35,538 bases of DNA from Oscillospiraceae bacterium. GTDB lineage: Bacteria; Bacillota; Clostridia; Oscillospirales; Oscillospiraceae. Below, one piece after another: positions 1-6,800 of this stretch. Location of the stretch: assembly GCA_015067835.1 (NCBI GenBank), contig SVLS01000020.1, forward strand, positions 1-35,538. The letters run 5' to 3'. A program made the translations under genes and the position numbers. Below the pieces are notes generated by a model that worked only from the letters and a program-made list of their open reading frames with translations, was not told the origin of the DNA and made no database searches. Within the stretch, counting starts at the first letter, position 1, and every line of letters starts with the position of its first letter.

Positions 1-105
1 ACTCCCTACCTGCCCAGCACCATGCTGCAGACCAAGAAGACTCAGGTTTACATCAGCGACGAGCTGGCTGCTCCCTTTGCTTGCTGGGAGAAGGTTGGCT
101 ACTAA
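1..105 (+). CDS. C-terminal end of an unidentified protein (partial)
   Basis: The window opens inside a reading frame that runs from base 1 to a TAA stop at 103-105 and encodes the last 34 residues of a protein. The peptide ends in CWEKVGY and contains the segment LQTKKTQVYISDE. Codon use looks like the neighbouring genes, and a strong terminator follows 13 bases after the stop, so this is very likely the true end of a gene. I do not recognise the family from this fragment, so no function is given. Confidence 0.7.
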   Translation, partial: TPYLPSTMLQTKKTQVYISDELAAPFACWEKVGY

Positions 106-117
106 TCCTTACCCTCA

Positions 118-145
118 AAGGGCCGCCTGAACGGCGGTCCTTTTT
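118..145 (+). terminator. Rho-independent terminator
   Basis: The stem GGCCGCC/GGCGGTC with a TGAA loop is followed by a run of five T. It lies 13 bases after the stop of the partial gene and 26 bases before the next start codon, so it separates the two genes. Confidence 0.85.
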
Positions 146-171
146 CAAACTACTTTGAAAGAGGAATTATT

Positions 172-777
172 ATGAAAAGCTATACTTTAAAAAAGATCAG
201 CGGCGCACCTAACTGGGGCGAAATTCCTACCCTGAACATTGATATTGTGCACCGCCCGGCAGACGTTCGCGCCTGGGCGCAGCTGTGCTGGGATGAAACC
301 GGTATCTATGTAAATCTGAAGGCCGAGGAACAGGACATTCGCTGTGAAGAAAACGGTCCTCTGGCTATGATTTGCCTGGATAGCTGCCTGGAATGCTTCA
401 TCCGCCCAACCGAAGCGCTTTCTTACTTTAACTTTGAATTCAATCCGGCCGGTAAATTGTACCTGGGCTACGGTGTCGATATGCCCGGTCTGGTACGTCT
501 GGCTGTACAGGATGAGCAGGCAACCTTCCATCCTCAGCCCTATCGGACGGACAATGGATGGGGTCTTACCTTCCAAATTCCTTTCACCTTTATTCAGCAT
601 TTCCTTCCGGAATTCAAGGCCTATGAGGGTCTGAATTTCTATGGAAACTGCTACAAGTGCGGTGACCACACAAATCATCCGCACTATCTCTCCTGGAATA
701 CTCTGAAGCCGGGCGTTTTGGACTTCCATTGCCCTGCCTATTTCGGTCGTATGATTCTCGGCGGCGAAGAAATCTAA
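172..777 (+). CDS. CBM9/DOMON-like domain protein
   Basis: This 201-residue protein resembles the carbohydrate-binding family 9-like (DOMON-type) beta-sandwich fold. Visible hallmarks are the early WDETGIYV strand, the central DSCLECFI and YFNFEFNPAG segments, and a late FYGNCYKCG...HYLSWNT segment. Proteins of this type occur in many Firmicutes as stand-alone domains of unknown role. No signal peptide or membrane segment is visible, so it is probably cytoplasmic, which is unusual for a polysaccharide-binding module. The ATG at 172 has an AGAGGA ribosome binding site 6-7 bases upstream. Terminators on both sides make it a single-gene unit, but no clear promoter is visible in the short space before it, so read-through from the upstream gene is possible. 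The ligand is unknown. Confidence 0.6.
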   Translation: MKSYTLKKISGAPNWGEIPTLNIDIVHRPADVRAWAQLCWDETGIYVNLKAEEQDIRCEENGPLAMICLDSCLECFIRPTEALSYFNFEFNPAGKLYLGYGVDMPGLVRLAVQDEQATFHPQPYRTDNGWGLTFQIPFTFIQHFLPEFKAYEGLNFYGNCYKCGDHTNHPHYLSWNTLKPGVLDFHCPAYFGRMILGGEEI

Positions 778-784
778 AAACAAC

Positions 785-812
785 GGAGAGGATACCTTGC
801 GGTATCCTCTCC
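785..812 (+). terminator. Rho-independent terminator
   Basis: A perfect 12-bp stem (GGAGAGGATACC/GGTATCCTCTCC) with a TTGC loop is followed by TTTCG, a few bases after the CBM9-like gene. It closes that transcription unit. Confidence 0.8.
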
Positions 813-858
813 TTTCGTTAGGTGCTGTTTTTTGCCACTTTGCTGCATTTTAATAATT

Positions 859-1027
859 CATATTCCATCCACACCCGTACCGGGTGCATCTAGAATATGA
901 AGGACTCTCCCACGGCCTAAAAACTGTCCACCGGACTGTTTTGTACCCGCCCTTCGGTCGGGCCGTCCTTTCGAGTCCCTCGGTGTATAAAAAATTCCAG
1001 ATACCCGGATGGGTATCTGGAATTTTT
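859..1027. repeat. Multi-hairpin repeat element, copy 1
   Basis: This is the first of two tandem copies in a gene-free stretch. It consists of hairpin A (CATATTC 859-865 with GAATATG 893-899, inner CACCCG 872-877 with CGGGTG 881-886), an enclosing pair GGACTC 902-907 with GAGTCC 973-978 holding two smaller hairpins (920-942 and about 946-963), and hairpin D, a perfect 17-bp stem (990-1006 with 1011-1027, GGAT loop). Copy 2 has the same plan with different bases in the inner stems. Which strand is active, or whether the element works as DNA, cannot be decided here. Short reading frames inside it are not convincing genes. Confidence 0.75.
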
Positions 1028-1098
1028 AGGTGCGATTGTTCTTATAGGATTTGAGAAATAGTCTTGGAATACCAATGGGTTCTGGAATCTGAAAAGTT

Positions 1099-1272
1099 TA
1101 TATTCCATCTACATCCGTACCGGATGCATCTGGAATATAAAGGACTCTCCCACGGGCTAAAAATTGCTCGCCAGCTCTCAATTTTTACACCAGTCTGCGG
1201 ACTGGTGCCGCCCTTTCGAGTCCCTCGAAGTATTAAAAATTCCAGATACCCGGATGGGTATCTGGAATTTTT
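1099..1272. repeat. Multi-hairpin repeat element, copy 2, abutting tRNA-Arg
   Basis: This second copy has the same plan as 859-1027. Hairpin A pairs 1099-1107 with 1131-1139, with inner CATCCG 1112-1117 and CGGATG 1121-1126. GGACTC 1142-1147 pairs with GAGTCC 1218-1223. Inside lie AAAAATTG 1159-1166 with CAATTTTT 1179-1186, and a perfect 8-bp hairpin, CACCAGTC 1188-1195 with GACTGGTG 1200-1207. Hairpin D (1235-1251 with 1256-1272) has the same sequence as in copy 1. Its last base is the final A of the CCA end of the minus-strand tRNA-Arg, so read from the minus strand hairpin D sits directly after the tRNA and could end or help process its transcript. Confidence 0.75.
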
Positions 1273-1348
1273 GGTACGCCGGAAGGGACTCGAACCCCCG
1301 ACCTACTGATTCGTAGTCAGTCACTCTATCCAACTGAGCTACCGGCGC
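1272..1348 (-). tRNA. tRNA-Arg (anticodon ACG)
   Basis: Read on the minus strand, the sequence folds as a full cloverleaf. The 7-bp acceptor stem is GCGCCGG with CCGGCGT (first pair G-U). The D arm contains AGCTCAGTTGGATAGAGT. The anticodon stem ACTGA/TCAGT encloses the loop CTACGAA, which gives anticodon ACG. The T arm contains GGTTCGAGTCC. The discriminator is A, and the CCA end is encoded at 1274-1272. ACG is normally edited to ICG by TadA to read CGU, CGC and CGA. A promoter lies just upstream at 1370-1398, and hairpin D of the repeat element follows at once. Confidence 0.97.
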
Positions 1349-1369
1349 ATAGCGCGAAAGCGCCTAAGT

Positions 1370-1398
1370 ATATTACCACAAGCTTTATAAAAATGCAA
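1370..1398 (-). promoter_or_regulatory. Promoter of tRNA-Arg
   Basis: On the minus strand, TTGCAT (1398-1393) and TAATAT (1375-1370) are separated by exactly 17 bases, a sigma-A type promoter. Transcription would begin near 1363, about 15 bases before the mature tRNA 5' end. Confidence 0.75.
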
Positions 1399-1485
1399 GT
1401 AGTTTTTTCAAAAAAAGCAATTTATTTTCTCCGCCGGTAGTTTTTATGGGAAAGAACCCTCAAATAGTCGTCGCAGGCCGACGCG

Positions 1486-2310
1486 TTACTTCAGGTCTTT
1501 TTTGTTGAAGCGCCAAAGACCCAAGCCCACGAAGCCAAGAATGCCTGCAACAGGAGCGATGGTGTGGTACAACACATCTTCCAAAGTATAGCTCATACCC
1601 ATTCCGATATATGCTGCGGCATTTCCAATATTGATTCTGTCGATAAAATACAGCACATTCTCCAGCTTTTCATTGCTGCCTGTTTCCTTCAAAATCATCA
1701 GAACAACCTGAATAATGCTGCCTGCCATCACCAGGACAAAGGAAATGGCAATGTACATCACAATTACCAAGCCCACATTTTTCATACAAACACACAGGCA
1801 GGAAAGCAGGGCTGCCACCCACAAAATTACCAGAATTTCAAAGGCCAGAGATGTCAGGAAATACCAAAAATCTCCAAGTGTAAACGCGGTGGGCTGATAC
1901 TCAAAGAAAAGCAGACTGATGCCCAGGGTGAGAAAAGCGTGCAGAAGCATCACCGCGGTAAGCACCACTGCGCAGGTGACAAACAACGACAGGAAAATTT
2001 CACTGCGGCTCTTGCCCGCGATGACTTTATTGCGAACCGTGCCGAAGGAAAAATCCTTGCACAGAGCAATCGCCAGCAAAACAGGCGCAATCAGTCCCAG
2101 ATTGTTGCCTATGGAAAAAGAGCTGAAAAACTGCGCCTTTCCGGAAATCAGGGCAGAAACCATGGGATCGTCCTCCATCCCGATGCCGGAGAACATCGCC
2201 GCATAAAGAAGTGGCGTTACAGCCGCGAATACCACAGCCAGAATTCCCACCACCAGCAGCAGCTTATCTTTCATAATCCGTTTAAAATCGGCTTTCAAGA
2301 GGCTTTTCAT
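1486..2310 (-). CDS. ABC-2 type transporter permease
   Basis: This 274-residue integral membrane protein is the permease half of a small ABC exporter. After a short basic N-terminus (MKSLLKADFKRIMKDK) there are about six hydrophobic segments, near residues 18-40, 73-88, 108-135, 150-172, 180-205 and 245-265. The segment CKDFSFGTVRNKVIAGKSR resembles the cytoplasmic coupling region seen in ABC-2 permeases related to bacteriocin or antibiotic resistance exporters. Its ATG overlaps the stop of the ATPase gene by four bases (ATGA), so the two are translationally coupled and should form one transporter. The substrate is unknown; drug, lantibiotic or peptide export is the usual guess for this class. 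No regulator gene is adjacent. Confidence 0.85.
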   Translation of the reverse strand: MKSLLKADFKRIMKDKLLLVVGILAVVFAAVTPLLYAAMFSGIGMEDDPMVSALISGKAQFFSSFSIGNNLGLIAPVLLAIALCKDFSFGTVRNKVIAGKSRSEIFLSLFVTCAVVLTAVMLLHAFLTLGISLLFFEYQPTAFTLGDFWYFLTSLAFEILVILWVAALLSCLCVCMKNVGLVIVMYIAISFVLVMAGSIIQVVLMILKETGSNEKLENVLYFIDRINIGNAAAYIGMGMSYTLEDVLYHTIAPVAGILGFVGLGLWRFNKKDLK

Positions 2311-3224
2311 TGTTCTGCACCTCCTATCAACGACAGGTAGTAATCTTCAAAGCTGGTCTCACCACAGTTAATACTCAGGATTTTGACGCCTGCGGCAAGA
2401 ATGGCCGAGAGCAGCGCTGTCAGGTCCATATCACCCAAAACCTTGATGCCATCCGCAATATCCTCAATCTGGTTATCCACGGTTGCTTTTACAATTTCTC
2501 TCAGCTTTTGCGGATCGTCTGCGCTGATGCAGGTGGTTCTGGCACATTCCCGGTGCAGCTGTTCCGCGGTAATCTCCTTGATGAGCTTGCCCTTGGAAAT
2601 AATGCCGTATTTCGTGGCAATCAAAGAAAGCTCCGTCAGAATATGGGAGGAAATCAGGAAGGTGATGCCCCGCTCCCTGTTCAGCTTCAGGATCAGCTCG
2701 CGGATGCCCACGATTCCGGAGGGATCCAAGCCATTCATAGGCTCATCCAGAATCAGAAATTCCGGATCGCCCAACAGCGCCATCGCAATACCCAGGCGCT
2801 GCCGCATACCCAGCGAAAACTCGCTGGCGTGCTTTTTATCCTCATACAGCGCTTCCAGCCCGACATCCTGCAGCACTGCCCGGATTTTTTCATCATCCCC
2901 CACTCCGCATATTGCGCACTGGGTCTTCAGATTGTCATAGGCAGACATATTCATATAGATAGAGGGGCTTTCCACAATGGCGCCCACGCGGCTGCGTGCC
3001 TGCCCAATTTTGCTGGAGCTGTTATCTGTGCCAAACAGTTCAAAGCTGCCGGCATAGGGAAAAATCAGCCCGGTAATCAAGCGGATAACCGTGGTTTTTC
3101 CGGAGCCGTTTTCGCCTACGAACCCGTAAATATCACCGCGCTCGATGTGCATATTCACGCCGTTAACTGCCAGATGCTTTTTATACCGTTTGCTAAGCGC
3201 ATTGGTCGAAAGGACACTTCCCAT
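2307..3224 (-). CDS. ABC transporter ATP-binding protein
   Basis: This 305-residue ATPase powers the adjacent permease. Visible motifs are Walker A GENGSGKT at residues 38-45, the ABC signature FSLGMRQR near 136, Walker B FLILDEP followed by MNGLDPSG near 156, and the switch histidine in ISSHIL near 190. The last 80-90 residues form the C-terminal extension common in the BcrA/CcmA-like drug exporter group. The start ATG at 3224 is preceded by a GGAGAG ribosome binding site. The gene is first in a two-gene operon with a strong promoter at 3257-3285. Substrate and inducer cannot be told from the sequence. Confidence 0.92.
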   Translation of the reverse strand: MGSVLSTNALSKRYKKHLAVNGVNMHIERGDIYGFVGENGSGKTTVIRLITGLIFPYAGSFELFGTDNSSSKIGQARSRVGAIVESPSIYMNMSAYDNLKTQCAICGVGDDEKIRAVLQDVGLEALYEDKKHASEFSLGMRQRLGIAMALLGDPEFLILDEPMNGLDPSGIVGIRELILKLNRERGITFLISSHILTELSLIATKYGIISKGKLIKEITAEQLHRECARTTCISADDPQKLREIVKATVDNQIEDIADGIKVLGDMDLTALLSAILAAGVKILSINCGETSFEDYYLSLIGGAEQ

Positions 3225-3256
3225 ACGGATCTCTCCTTCATATAATATTTGACTTA

Positions 3257-3285
3257 AGTATAGTATAGCTTCAAATCTTTGTCAA
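3257..3285 (-). promoter_or_regulatory. Promoter of the ABC exporter operon
   Basis: On the minus strand, a perfect -35 TTGACA (3285-3280) and a TATACT -10 (3262-3257) are separated by 17 bases. A second TATACT-like hexamer lies at 3267-3262. This is one of the most consensus-like promoters in the window, so a repressor may be expected, but no convincing operator is visible. Confidence 0.8.
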
Positions 3286-3425
3286 CAAATATCGGTAGAG
3301 CCGCTTTCACCCGGCGGTAGAAAAGGAATTCTCCTCACGGGAGAGGAAAATTTTGAGAAGTAGGTGGCGTTTTTTCTTTCTGGATGATACCCTTTGTGCA
3401 AACCGGAAAGGCAGGTATATTTCCT

Positions 3426-4262
3426 ATGAGAACAGTAAAAATTGTTGCAGATTCCTCTGCAAATCTGATGGAACTGAAAAGCGTTGCATTTGCTGCAGCA
3501 CCTCTTAAAATCATCACCGCCCAACAAGAGTTTGTGGATGACCGGGAGCTGGATCTTGACGGGATGATTCGCTTCTTTCGCTCCTATAAGGGCAAATCCC
3601 AAACCTCTTGCCCCAACCCTGAGGACTGGCTGGCGGCTTTTGGCAATGCTCAGGATGTTTTCTGCGTAACCATTACCAGCGGTCTGTCCGGCAGCTACGG
3701 CACCGCGTGTATTGCCAGAGATATGTATCAAGCGGAGCATCCCGACAGACGGGTTTTCGTAATTGATTCCCTCTCCGCCGGTCCGGAGCTGACCCTGATT
3801 GTGGAAAAACTGGAGCAGCTGATCGGCGAAGGGAAATCCTTTGAGGAAATCTGCACCTATATTCCCCAGTATCAAAAAAAGACCGGTCTGCTCTTTATGC
3901 TGGAATCTCTCAATAATTTTGCCGCCAACGGTCGCGTGTCTCCGGCTGTTGCCAGAATCGCCGGTGTTTTGGGCATCCGCATCGTGGGAAAAGCCAGCAA
4001 TATGGGTACGCTGGAGCCTACTGACAAATGCCGGGGCGAGGTAAAATCCTTGCATGCGATTTTGAAGCACCTGAAGGAAAGCGGTCTGAAAAACGGCAAG
4101 GTGCAGCTCGCCCATTGCCTGAATGAGAATGCCGCCAACACACTGAAAAGTATGATTGAAAAAGAGCTGCCCGGTGCGGTGGTGAAGGTGGGTAAAAATC
4201 TGGGTCTTTGCAGCTATTACGCAGAAAAGGGCGGTCTGCTGGTGGGCTTTGAAAAAGAGTGA
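3426..4262 (+). CDS. DegV family fatty-acid-binding protein
   Basis: This 278-residue protein belongs to the DegV/FakB family, which binds a fatty acid in a deep pocket; some members hand it to the kinase FakA for phosphorylation. Family features are the N-terminal VKIVADSSANL strand-loop, the TITSGLSGSYGTA segment that contacts the lipid carboxylate, and the FVIDSLSAGPE segment. I chose the ATG at 3426 because residues from there (MRTVKIVADSS) match the family start and AAAGG/AGG lie a suitable distance upstream; an in-frame ATG at 3384 would add 14 unrelated residues. No fakA-like gene is in the window. A terminator follows at 4271. The bound lipid and partner are unknown. Confidence 0.88.
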   Translation: MRTVKIVADSSANLMELKSVAFAAAPLKIITAQQEFVDDRELDLDGMIRFFRSYKGKSQTSCPNPEDWLAAFGNAQDVFCVTITSGLSGSYGTACIARDMYQAEHPDRRVFVIDSLSAGPELTLIVEKLEQLIGEGKSFEEICTYIPQYQKKTGLLFMLESLNNFAANGRVSPAVARIAGVLGIRIVGKASNMGTLEPTDKCRGEVKSLHAILKHLKESGLKNGKVQLAHCLNENAANTLKSMIEKELPGAVVKVGKNLGLCSYYAEKGGLLVGFEKE

Positions 4263-4270
4263 CAGCAATG

Positions 4271-4303
4271 CCGGCAGGGGAAGTCTCTCCCCTGCCGGTT
4301 TTC
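4271..4303 (+). terminator. Rho-independent terminator of the DegV gene
   Basis: A perfect 10-bp GC-rich stem, CCGGCAGGGG (4271-4280) with CCCCTGCCGG (4289-4298), is followed by TTTTC. It lies between convergent genes; only the plus-strand side has a clear T run. Confidence 0.85.
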
Positions 4304-4312
4304 AAATATCTC

Positions 4313-5611
4313 TTAGCCCTTATTACGGTTCGCCGGATTGTTCAGCAATGTCCCATCCGGCGCAAACCGGGAGCCGTGGCAAGGACAATCCCAGGAGTGC
4401 TCCTGCTTGTTCCACTTCAATGCGCAGCCCAAGTGGGGACAGCGTTTTGTCGTTGGGTAGACAAAATTCGTCAGCGTTTCCACTCCATTGACCAGCAGCT
4501 GCGGCTTCCAGATGCTTCTGTCCGGCGCAAAAATATCGGCATAGTCATTTTGCACCCCTGTTATGGCATCGCACAACACCCTCGCCGCCACCATTGAGGA
4601 GGTCATTCCCCATTTATTAAACCCGGTGGCAACATATAAATTCGGTGTGCTTGGAGAATATTTCCCAATCAACGGCATTTTGTCCAGACTGATGCAGTCC
4701 TGCGTTGCCCATTGGTAAGCAATCCTGCTTTCAGGATAAAATTTTTTCTGAAACTGCTGCAATTCCACCCAGTTTCCGCACTTTTTCCCCGTTCTGCCGC
4801 CTCCGCCGCCCAACAGCAGCATATCGCCGTAGGTGCGGAAGGACAGCCCTTTGCTGGATGCATCCACGTACATTCCGTCCAGGCTTTGGGCATGCTCCAG
4901 CGCCACCACATAGCTGCGGTGCTGGTACAGCTTCAGAAAATACATCCCGTGCTTATTGAGAATGGGAAAGTGCGTGGCAACAATGACTTTCTTTGCCTTG
5001 ATTTTTCCCCGTTCGTAACGCACATATCCCGGCAGAAACTCTGTCACTGCAGTGTGTTCATATATTTTCAAGCCCTTTACAATATGAGAAAGAAATTTCA
5101 GGGGATGGAATTGTCCTTGGCTGGGCAGCCCCACTGCCGCCGCAAAGGAAATCGGCAGTGGCGATTCATATTGCATTTCCACATTGGCGCCCAGTCGCTG
5201 AAGAATGGAAAACTCCCGCTCCACCCTTCTGCGCTCCTGTAACGAATAGGTGTAGGCCGTCCGCCGCTGAAAATCGCATTCTGCCTCCTTACAAAGGCGG
5301 GCAAATTCTTCCACCGCCTGCTGATTGGCGTATAAATATTTTCCGGCCGCTTCCACTCCTGCATTTTTCACCAAATCACCGTAAATTAGACCGTGTAAGG
5401 CAGTCACTTTTGCCGTGGTATCGGCAGTCACACCGCCGGCAATCCGCTGTGCCTCCACCACCGTGCAATCCACACCGGCCTGTTTCAAATAATAGGCGCA
5501 CAGCAATCCGCACATACCACCGCCAATCACCAAAACATCGGTTTTGAGATCCCCTGTCAGTTTTTCATATTGCGGCAATACGGCAGTATCGGACCAAAGT
5601 GATCTGTGCAT
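4313..5611 (-). CDS. FAD-dependent oxidoreductase with C-terminal Rieske [2Fe-2S] domain
   Basis: This 432-residue protein joins a D-amino-acid-oxidase-like FAD domain to a Rieske iron-sulfur domain. The dinucleotide-binding motif DVLVIGGGMCGLLCAYYL lies near residue 25, and a second FAD contact, NLYVATGFNKWGMTSS, comes late in the first domain. The Rieske ligands are visible as CPHLGC and CPCHGS, about 16 residues apart, in the last 60 residues. The physiological substrate of this fusion is not established. I placed the start at ATG 5611 because GAGGGGG lies 6-7 bases upstream; a longer frame to 5746 would run through the spacer and into the spore-protein terminator. A possible ATG two codons earlier (5617) is too close to that ribosome binding site. 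Confidence 0.88.
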   Translation of the reverse strand: MHRSLWSDTAVLPQYEKLTGDLKTDVLVIGGGMCGLLCAYYLKQAGVDCTVVEAQRIAGGVTADTTAKVTALHGLIYGDLVKNAGVEAAGKYLYANQQAVEEFARLCKEAECDFQRRTAYTYSLQERRRVEREFSILQRLGANVEMQYESPLPISFAAAVGLPSQGQFHPLKFLSHIVKGLKIYEHTAVTEFLPGYVRYERGKIKAKKVIVATHFPILNKHGMYFLKLYQHRSYVVALEHAQSLDGMYVDASSKGLSFRTYGDMLLLGGGGGRTGKKCGNWVELQQFQKKFYPESRIAYQWATQDCISLDKMPLIGKYSPSTPNLYVATGFNKWGMTSSMVAARVLCDAITGVQNDYADIFAPDRSIWKPQLLVNGVETLTNFVYPTTKRCPHLGCALKWNKQEHSWDCPCHGSRFAPDGTLLNNPANRNKG

Positions 5612-5674
5612 ATCCATCCCCCTCATAGGTTTTTTCTTATTATGTACAAACTTCCCCTTTTTATTGGATGGAAA

Positions 5675-5708
5675 ATAAAAACGGACAGCCACAGCTGTGC
5701 CTGTCCGC
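5675..5708 (-). terminator. Rho-independent terminator of the spore protein gene
   Basis: On the minus strand CGGACAG (5707-5701) pairs with CTGTCCG (5688-5682), with a further CACAG/CTGTG pairing inside, followed by a T run (5681-5677). It lies just after the SASP stop. Confidence 0.85.
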
Positions 5709-5717
5709 TTTCTTTGC

Positions 5718-5912
5718 TTACTGCATGCCCTGCTCGTAAGCTTCAATCATCTTCTTGACCATCTGGCCGCCGACGGAGCCGGCTTCACGGGAGGTCAGGT
5801 GACCGTTGTAACCGTTGGTCAGGTTTACGCCAACCTCGGAAGCTGCCTGCATCTTGAACTTGTCCATTGCCTCACGGGCCTGGGGGACATTGATCTGATT
5901 GTTGTTCTTCAT
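5718..5912 (-). CDS. Alpha/beta-type small acid-soluble spore protein
   Basis: This 64-residue protein matches the alpha/beta SASP family, which coats DNA in dormant spores and shifts it to an A-like form that resists UV damage. The signature is clear: QAREAMDKFKMQAASEVGV, then GYNGHLTSREAGSVGGQMV. The second half includes the conserved helix that contacts the DNA minor groove. The chosen ATG at 5912 gives the usual length and has AAAGGAG about 11 bases upstream; a longer frame to 5960 adds 16 residues not typical of the family. Expression is expected late in the forespore under sigma-G, but I could not identify a confident sigma-G promoter. It is direct evidence that the organism is, or recently was, a spore former. 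Confidence 0.93.
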   Translation of the reverse strand: MKNNNQINVPQAREAMDKFKMQAASEVGVNLTNGYNGHLTSREAGSVGGQMVKKMIEAYEQGMQ

Positions 5913-6030
5913 TTCCAATTTCGCTCCTTTTGTTTTTTTACGGTTTTCTTCCGCAACCATAGCTTAGCCACATTCAGAGGAAATATGATTGTTTCTTTTC
6001 GGAAATTGTCACATTTTTTGGAAATAAGCA

Positions 6031-6064
6031 AAACTCCCGGCTTGTGCTGACAGCACAAGCCGGG
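6031..6064 (-). terminator. Rho-independent terminator of rubrerythrin
   Basis: A perfect 13-bp stem, CCCGGCTTGTGCT (6036-6048... on the plus strand) with AGCACAAGCCGGG, has a 3-base loop. On the minus strand it is followed by AGTTTTGC. It ends the rubrerythrin transcript before the SASP gene. Confidence 0.8.
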
Positions 6065-6097
6065 ATTGTTGATACGGGACATCCGCTTTGGCGATTC

Positions 6098-6637
6098 TTA
6101 ATAGTTTTCAGCGTGGATTTCAAAATAGCTCTGGGGATGGTTGCAGGTGGGGCAAACCTCAGGAGCCTTGGTGCCAACCACCAAGTGACCGCAGTTGCGG
6201 CACTCCCAAACCTTGACCTCGCTCTTTTCAAAGACCTCAGCCGTTTCCACATTGTGGAGCAATGCACGGTAGCGTTCCTCGTGATGCTTCTCAATCTCAG
6301 CGACCAGACGGAACTTGGCTGCCAGCTCAGTAAAGCCTTCCTCCTCAGCGGTCTTTGCGAAGCCGGCGTACATATCCGTCCATTCGTAATTCTCGCCATT
6401 GGCGGCGGCAATCAGGTTGGAAGCGGTATCACCGATGCCGTCCAGCTCCTTGAACCACAGCTTTGCGTGCTCCTTCTCATTGTCGGCAGTTTTCAGGAAC
6501 AAGGCAGCAATCTGCTCAAAGCCTTCCTTCTTTGCCTTGGATGCAAAATAAGTGTACTTGTTGCGTGCCTCGGACTCACCGGAAAATGCCGCCATCAAAT
6601 TTTTCTCTGTTTGGGTACCAGCGTATTTATTAGCCAT
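6098..6637 (-). CDS. rbr: Rubrerythrin
   Basis: This 179-residue cytoplasmic protein is a rubrerythrin, a diiron peroxidase that reduces hydrogen peroxide in anaerobes. The ferritin-like four-helix domain occupies about residues 1-140, with iron-ligand segments [25 protein letters not shown] and [15 protein letters not shown]. The C-terminal rubredoxin domain carries two CxxC knuckles, CRNCGH and CPTCNHP, and ends in the usual SYFEI. Start ATG 6637 has a perfect AAGGAGG. It is transcribed from 6686-6713, divergently from a DtxR-type regulator, and a palindrome overlaps its -35 box. Control by iron or peroxide is plausible but not shown. It probably receives electrons through a rubredoxin or a flavoprotein. 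Confidence 0.97.
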   Translation of the reverse strand: MANKYAGTQTEKNLMAAFSGESEARNKYTYFASKAKKEGFEQIAALFLKTADNEKEHAKLWFKELDGIGDTASNLIAAANGENYEWTDMYAGFAKTAEEEGFTELAAKFRLVAEIEKHHEERYRALLHNVETAEVFEKSEVKVWECRNCGHLVVGTKAPEVCPTCNHPQSYFEIHAENY

Positions 6638-6685
6638 TTTTGTTACCTCCTTTTTTGTGAATGTTCAAACCATTCATCTACTGCT

Positions 6686-6713
6686 AGTATACCAACTTAT
6701 TTGAATTTTTCAA
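6686..6713 (-). promoter_or_regulatory. Rubrerythrin promoter
   Basis: On the minus strand TTGAAA (6713-6708) and TATACT (6691-6686) are separated by 16 bases. The -35 box lies within the palindrome at 6701-6713. Confidence 0.7.
6701..6713. promoter_or_regulatory. Candidate operator palindrome TTGAA-TTT-TTCAA
   Basis: This 13-bp palindrome covers the rubrerythrin -35 box and lies about 31 bases upstream of the -35 box of the divergent DtxR-type gene. A protein bound here would block rubrerythrin transcription. The adjacent regulator, or a PerR-type protein encoded elsewhere, is the natural candidate. It is A/T-rich, so chance is possible. Confidence 0.35.
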
Positions 6714-6743
6714 TGGGTTTTTTCACATTTTATTGCAGGATGC

Positions 6744-6772
6744 TTGCAAATTTTCTCCTTTCGTGGTATGCT
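6744..6772 (+). promoter_or_regulatory. Promoter of the DtxR-transketolase operon
   Basis: TTGCAA (6744-6749) and TATGCT (6767-6772) are 17 bases apart. The predicted start of transcription near 6779 leaves a 22-base leader with AAGGAGG. This rules out the in-frame ATG at 6744 as a start codon. Confidence 0.65.
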
Positions 6773-6800
6773 ATCAGCAGCAAAAGCAAGGAGGTGTCCT

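Noticed and set aside
1208..1230. tRNA remnant in the repeat element (TTCGAGTCCC, like a T arm)
   Set aside because: Only ten bases match, and GAGTCC is explained by pairing with GGACTC; no other tRNA arms can be placed.
859..1272. CRISPR array
   Set aside because: There are only two copies of about 170 bases, each internally structured, with no short regularly spaced repeats and no cas genes in the window.
1064..1309. Small open frame over repeat copy 2 and the tRNA
   Set aside because: Its end (RRKGLEPPTY) is the antisense translation of a tRNA gene, a common artefact, and the rest lies within hairpins.
3290..3425. T-box or riboswitch upstream of the DegV gene
   Set aside because: Small inverted pairs are present (CCGC/GCGG, TCTCC/GGAGA), but no T-box sequence, known riboswitch core or terminator with an alternative fold can be seen.
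5612..5746. Longer N-terminus for the FAD/Rieske protein
   Set aside because: The extra 45 residues run through the spacer and the spore-protein terminator, and a clear ribosome binding site supports the start at 5611.
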